DNA of 64,000 nt. Origin: an uncultured Clostridia bacterium. GTDB taxonomy: Bacteria > Bacillota > Clostridia > Oscillospirales > Ruminococcaceae. A model generated the notes under the pieces. The model worked only from the letters and a program-made list of their open reading frames with translations, did no database searches and had not been told where the DNA came from. The DNA lies in the NCBI GenBank assembly GCA_948473085.1, contig CAOKWH010000002.1:1-64000 (forward strand). Direction: 5' to 3'. How positions within the stretch are numbered: position 1 is the stretch's first letter; each line of letters begins with the position of its first letter. Of this stretch, positions 60,968-64,000 are shown in pieces. The translations under genes were made by a program, and so were the position numbers.

Positions 60968-61231
60968 CTATTGCCCGGCAGGCCCCTGCTGTTCCAACGC
61001 CTCCCGGCAGAGGGCGGCAATCCCCTCCAAGCTGGAAAACCGGGACAGCTCCACCTGGGTGGGCTGGATTTCAATGCCCCGGTCGGCCAGCTCGTCCAGC
61101 AGGATAATCAGCCCCAAGCTGTCCAAAATGCCGGTTTTCAGCAGGTCTGTCCCCGGCTTTATGGCGTCCGGTGTGCCGCAGGCCAGGGGGAGCAGCTCAC
61201 GCAGCAGCTGTTGTAGTTCCTTTTCACTCAT
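60968..61231 (-). CDS. Acyl/D-alanyl carrier protein (DltC-like)
   Basis: An 87-aa carrier protein. The phosphopantetheine serine lies in LLKTGILDSLGLIILLDELADRGIEI, close to the DltC consensus DSMG/DSLG; the rest is a four-helix ACP. It overlaps the adenylation gene by 8 bp. With it, it forms a DltA/DltC-type loading pair. The gene is the last of the vanW-dltA-dltC group. Confidence 0.85.
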   Translation of the reverse strand: MSEKELQQLLRELLPLACGTPDAIKPGTDLLKTGILDSLGLIILLDELADRGIEIQPTQVELSRFSSLEGIAALCREALEQQGPAGQ

Positions 61232-62693
61232 GTTGCAGCAGTTCCTCCAGTTTTTTCAAATCCTGTTTGCCGTTGCTGGTGAGGGGCATGGGGCTGACAC
61301 TCTGCCATACCCGGGGGCACATGTAGCTGGGCAGGCTCGCCCTCATCCGGCGGGCGCACTCCTCCGGGGGCAGGGGGCCGGCGGCCCATTCCACCACAGC
61401 AGCCAGGCCCAGCACCTCGCCCCGGCGGCGAAGGGGCAGCACAGCGGCAGCGTGTACCTCCGGCCAGGTGGACAGCACGCCTTCCACCTCTCCCGGCTCG
61501 ATGCGATAGCCCTTATATTTTATCTGCCGGTCTATCCGTCCCAGGTACCACAGCCTGCCCGCTGCAATCTTCCCCCGATCCCCGGTGCGGTAGAGGGCGC
61601 GGCCCCGCCAGCAGCCAAAGCCCCCGCCAGCAGCGCCAATATACCCCCGCCCCACACTGGGGCCGGCAATGGCAATTTCCCCAGGCTCTCCCTCCGGCAG
61701 GGGTTCCCCTTCCGGCCCTAAAATGAGCAGTTCCGAGGCGGCAGTGGCAACCTCCCCCACCGGCAGCGGCTCCATTTCCCCGGTTATTTCCGCGGTGCAA
61801 ACTGCGCAGGTGGCCTCGGTGGGCCCATAGGCATTGAGCAGCCGCGCGCCGGGAAAACGCTCCCGGAACTGCCGGGCTGTGCGGGCAGGCAGGGTTTCCC
61901 CGCACAGGAACACACAGCGCAGCCGGGGCAGCAGCTCCTGGCAGAAGGCGGCATCGCACAGGCAGAGGCGCAAAAAGGAGGGGGTGGCGGTGAGCCGGGC
62001 GCCGCCGCTCTCCCCCAGCGCCGCATACAGCAGCGCCAGGTCGGCCTGCTGGGTGCTGTCCAGGGCAAAAACAGTGCCCCCGGCTGCCCAGGCGGGCCAC
62101 AGGTCGGCCACCGAGAGGTCGAAGGAGAACCGGGCCTGATTGATGGTGGTATCCTCCACGCAGTCCCGGCAGCCGGGCAGGCCGGAGAACCAGCGGGTGA
62201 AGTGCTCCAGCGCACTCACCGGAATGCGCACCCCTTTGGGGCGGCCGGTGCTACCGGAGGTGAACAGGATGTAGGCGTCCCGGCCAGGATTGGCGGGCAG
62301 CTCCCGGATGGGAGGGGTTTGGGCACATAGGCGCTCTATTTCCGGCGCCTCTGCCAGGCAGGGCCCGGCCAGGGCCGGGGGTGCCGGGGCAGCGGCCAGA
62401 ATGGTGCCGGCAGCTGAGGCTTCCCGGATGTAGGCCAGGCGTTCCGGCGGGGCGTCGGCCTCGCAGGGGACAAATGGCCGCCCGGCCAGCAGGCAGGCCA
62501 AAAAGCACACCGGCATCAGCGGTTCCTTGCCGCCGCACACCAGCACTGGGCTGTCCTGCCCGGCAAGAAAACCGGCCAATGCGGCAGCTTTTTCCCACAG
62601 CTGGGTATAGGTCAGCGCGCCGCCCCGGGAACGATAGGCACATTTTTCCCCCTGCAGGGCGGCCTGCCGGGCAATCTGTTTCAGTAAGGTCAA
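61224..62693 (-). CDS. Amino-acid adenylating enzyme (DltA-like D-alanine--carrier ligase)
   Basis: A 489-aa ANL adenylation enzyme. Core motifs: YILFTSGSTGRPKGVRI (A3), ARFSFDLSVADLWPAW (A4), LTATPSFLRLCLCDAAFC, LLNAYGPTEATCAVC (A5), LYRTGDRGKI and LGRIDRQIKYKGYRIEPGEVEGVL (A7-A8), LTSNGKQDLKKLEELL (A10 Lys). The TPSF...CL segment and overall size fit DltA best. It would charge the carrier protein encoded next to it. dltB and dltD, needed for teichoic-acid D-alanylation, are not in the window. It overlaps vanW by 4 bp (ATGA). Confidence 0.87.
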   Translation of the reverse strand: MTLLKQIARQAALQGEKCAYRSRGGALTYTQLWEKAAALAGFLAGQDSPVLVCGGKEPLMPVCFLACLLAGRPFVPCEADAPPERLAYIREASAAGTILAAAPAPPALAGPCLAEAPEIERLCAQTPPIRELPANPGRDAYILFTSGSTGRPKGVRIPVSALEHFTRWFSGLPGCRDCVEDTTINQARFSFDLSVADLWPAWAAGGTVFALDSTQQADLALLYAALGESGGARLTATPSFLRLCLCDAAFCQELLPRLRCVFLCGETLPARTARQFRERFPGARLLNAYGPTEATCAVCTAEITGEMEPLPVGEVATAASELLILGPEGEPLPEGEPGEIAIAGPSVGRGYIGAAGGGFGCWRGRALYRTGDRGKIAAGRLWYLGRIDRQIKYKGYRIEPGEVEGVLSTWPEVHAAAVLPLRRRGEVLGLAAVVEWAAGPLPPEECARRMRASLPSYMCPRVWQSVSPMPLTSNGKQDLKKLEELLQHE

Positions 62694-63538
62694 GTGGGTT
62701 TTCCCTCCTGTCGGCGGATCTGTTCCGGGGGAATCAGGGCCGGGTCGTACAGAACCCGGGAGTGGTTATCCAAAACCAGCTCCTTGCCCAGCCGTTCCCC
62801 GGTGGCCCGGTGGGTTATCAGCCGGTACACCTTGCTGATGCGAAACCAGCTTTCCCCCTCCTGTATAAAGTGGTGGTCCTCCTCCACAATGCGGTACCGG
62901 CAGGGAAAGGGCCGGGTGGTGCGCAGCTCGCCGCACAGGTGGGTATCGGTGAGCCAGAGCAGCAGCTGCACCGGCTGGTTGGTGGTGTTTTGAAACTGGT
63001 AGTCCACATTCTTATAGAACACCGAGGTACCGGTGCCAAAGGGCACGGTGCGCCGCTCGTCCGGGAACAGCGCGTCGGTGTGGTGGTGCAGCTCGGTGAC
63101 GGTCAGGGGGCTGTTCAGCACCAGCCAATGCACCATATTGGCCAGCTGGCACAGCCCGCCCCCCACATCCGCCTGGGTACGGGTGCCGGCAATAACCAAC
63201 CCGTCGGTGTAGCCCTTTTTGCGGGTGGGCTGGCCCACCAGCCCCCAAAAGGAAAAAACCTCCCCCGGCAGGAGCAGGATGCCGTTTATCTGCTGGATGG
63301 CCAGCCGCAGGTTGGTCACCTTGCCCTGCTGCAGCTGCATATCCACACCGTGCAGCTGGCGCATCAGCAGCGAGGTGTGCCCCTTTACCAGGCAGGGCAG
63401 CGGCTGGCCGGGGCAGAGCCGATGGGCATAACGGCGGCGGCTGAACAGGGTTTTCAGGTCCCGGAGCAGGTACTCCTTCCGGAGTGACAGCCAATAGCCC
63501 ACCGGCCCGGTTTCGCAGAGCAGCTTGCGGCGTTTCAT
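62690..63538 (-). CDS. VanW family protein
   Basis: A 282-aa protein of the VanW family. The core is NLRLAIQQINGILLLPGEVFSFWGLVGQPTRKKGYTDGLVI and ADVGGGLCQLANMVHWLVLNSPLTVTELHHHTDALFPDE, nearly identical in pattern to VanW of vanB clusters. There is no obvious signal peptide. The function of VanW is unknown; it is not needed for the core resistance pathway. GGAGGGAACCCCCGT precedes the ATG at 63538. It is the first gene of an overlapping trio with the DltA/DltC-like pair. Confidence 0.9.
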   Translation of the reverse strand: MKRRKLLCETGPVGYWLSLRKEYLLRDLKTLFSRRRYAHRLCPGQPLPCLVKGHTSLLMRQLHGVDMQLQQGKVTNLRLAIQQINGILLLPGEVFSFWGLVGQPTRKKGYTDGLVIAGTRTQADVGGGLCQLANMVHWLVLNSPLTVTELHHHTDALFPDERRTVPFGTGTSVFYKNVDYQFQNTTNQPVQLLLWLTDTHLCGELRTTRPFPCRYRIVEEDHHFIQEGESWFRISKVYRLITHRATGERLGKELVLDNHSRVLYDPALIPPEQIRRQEGKPT

Positions 63539-63682
63539 ACGGGGGTTCCCTCCTTATAGAATAGAATACTTTAATTGTACGACGAAATAGGGCAGATGTC
63601 CATAGGCCCGATGGAAAAGCCCCCATATCCACTGCTGCGACAGGCAGGTTTTGCAGGGGAAGGGCGAAAACCCTGTAAAAAT

Positions 63683-63787
63683 ATGAATGAATTTAAACTT
63701 AAAATTGCAAACGGTAAAAACGAGGGCAGATATGCTTTAGCACAGCGATTGTTGGATATATCTAAAGAACTGCAAATATATTTGTGA
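63683..63787 (+). CDS. Possible small AT-rich ORF, 34 aa
   Basis: MNEFKLKIANGKNEGRYAL followed by AQRLLDISKELQIYL. The codon use is much more AT-rich than in neighbouring genes. No good ribosome site is seen. It could be the decayed end of a gene or chance. Its stop codon lies in the first palindrome of the AT-rich segment. Confidence 0.25.
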   Translation: MNEFKLKIANGKNEGRYALAQRLLDISKELQIYL

Positions 63788-63960
63788 TAAAATCACAAAT
63801 TTAAGGATTGACATTTGGAAAAGAAAGAGGTAAACTAAGGTCAATCCAAACGGGGAACGCAAAAGGCAAGAAACAAAATGCAGGATTTGAAATAATACAA
63901 TTTCAAATTGTGACAAAGTCACAGTTGTAATTTCTCATTTGGGCAGAACAATAAGTAGGG
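63780..63960. promoter_or_regulatory. AT-rich regulatory segment with three inverted repeats and a promoter
   Basis: ATTTGTGAT-AAA-ATCACAAAT (63780-63800) is a perfect 9-bp-arm palindrome. GGATTGAC (63805-63812) and GTCAATCC (63840-63847) form a second inverted repeat enclosing a promoter, TTGACA (63808-63813), 17 bp, TAAACT (63831-63836). GTGAC-AAA-GTCAC near 63910-63922 is a third. This looks like an operator-promoter region for the gene beginning at 63971. Confidence 0.6.
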
Positions 63961-63970
63961 AGGGAACAGG

Positions 63971-64000
63971 ATGAGAGCGTATATACAGAGAGCCGATGAG
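63971..64000 (+). CDS. Start of a gene cut by the window end
   Basis: ATG preceded by TAGGGAGGGAACAGG; the first ten codons read MRAYIQRADE. The product cannot be identified. The regulated-looking upstream region suggests an accessory gene. Confidence 0.55.
   Translation, partial: MRAYIQRADE

Overview
This 64 kb window spans the chromosomal replication origin of a Gram-positive bacterium. The order rpmH-rnpA-yidD-yidC-jag to one side and dnaA-dnaN-S4-recF-remB-gyrB-gyrA to the other is diagnostic of Bacillota. GC content is high by eye. Strong AGGAGG ribosome sites, frequent GTG/TTG starts, many peptidases, an FprA flavo-diiron protein and many lipoproteins point to an anaerobic clostridial (Oscillospirales-like) organism. 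Genus cannot be assigned from sequence alone.

Layout. (1) 1-783: intergenic repeats. (2) 0.8-14.2 kb, nearly all on the minus strand: a hypothetical gene, a YdbS/YdbT pair, a GNAT enzyme, two tRNAs, guaB, an acyl-ACP thioesterase, then the chromosome-segregation block parB-soj-noc-rsmG-mnmG and a MATE transporter behind a putative leader-peptide attenuator. (3) 14.8-18 kb: a DUF4352 lipoprotein and a VanR/VanS/VanY-like trio whose kinase appears to have lost its whole phospho-acceptor (DHp) region. (4) 18.1-28.6 kb, minus: gyrA, two YcxB-like membrane proteins, gyrB, remB, recF, S4 protein, dnaN and dnaA. The dnaN-dnaA gap has DnaA-box variants, a GC block, five DnaA-trios and an AT-rich stretch, a textbook unwinding region. 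(5) 28.97-32.3 kb, plus: rpmH, rnpA, yidD, yidC, jag. (6) 32.4-51.1 kb, mostly plus: two exported proteins, a NimA-like flavoprotein, DUF3788, murD, two M42 peptidases in an operon with a GNAT and a PLP lyase-like protein, PepV, PepT, an AIM24 protein, glycerate kinase (minus) and FprA. (7) 51.6-64 kb: a PPP phosphatase, a P-type ATPase behind a manganese riboswitch, a lipoprotein, a dpaL/M20D operon with a divergent GntR regulator, initiator tRNA, an MGMT protein, and a vanW-dltA-dltC-like mini-operon. The window ends in an AT-rich segment with nested inverted repeats and the first codons of an unidentified gene.

Genes left of about 28 kb run leftward and those just right of it run rightward, so most are co-oriented with bidirectional replication from 27-29 kb. 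ParB/Soj/Noc and five parS-like sites lie around the origin. The mnmG-rsmG-noc-soj-parB block, normally downstream of jag, lies on the opposite arm, and mnmE is absent from the window. This suggests a rearrangement across the origin.

The most notable observations are the DHp-less VanS-like kinase, the relocated segregation block, the variant parS core, the legible origin architecture, the MATE attenuator, the antiterminating manganese riboswitch, the vanW-dltA-dltC cassette lacking dltB/dltD, and a dispersed palindromic repeat family. No CRISPR array, insertion sequence, rRNA operon or complete prophage was seen.
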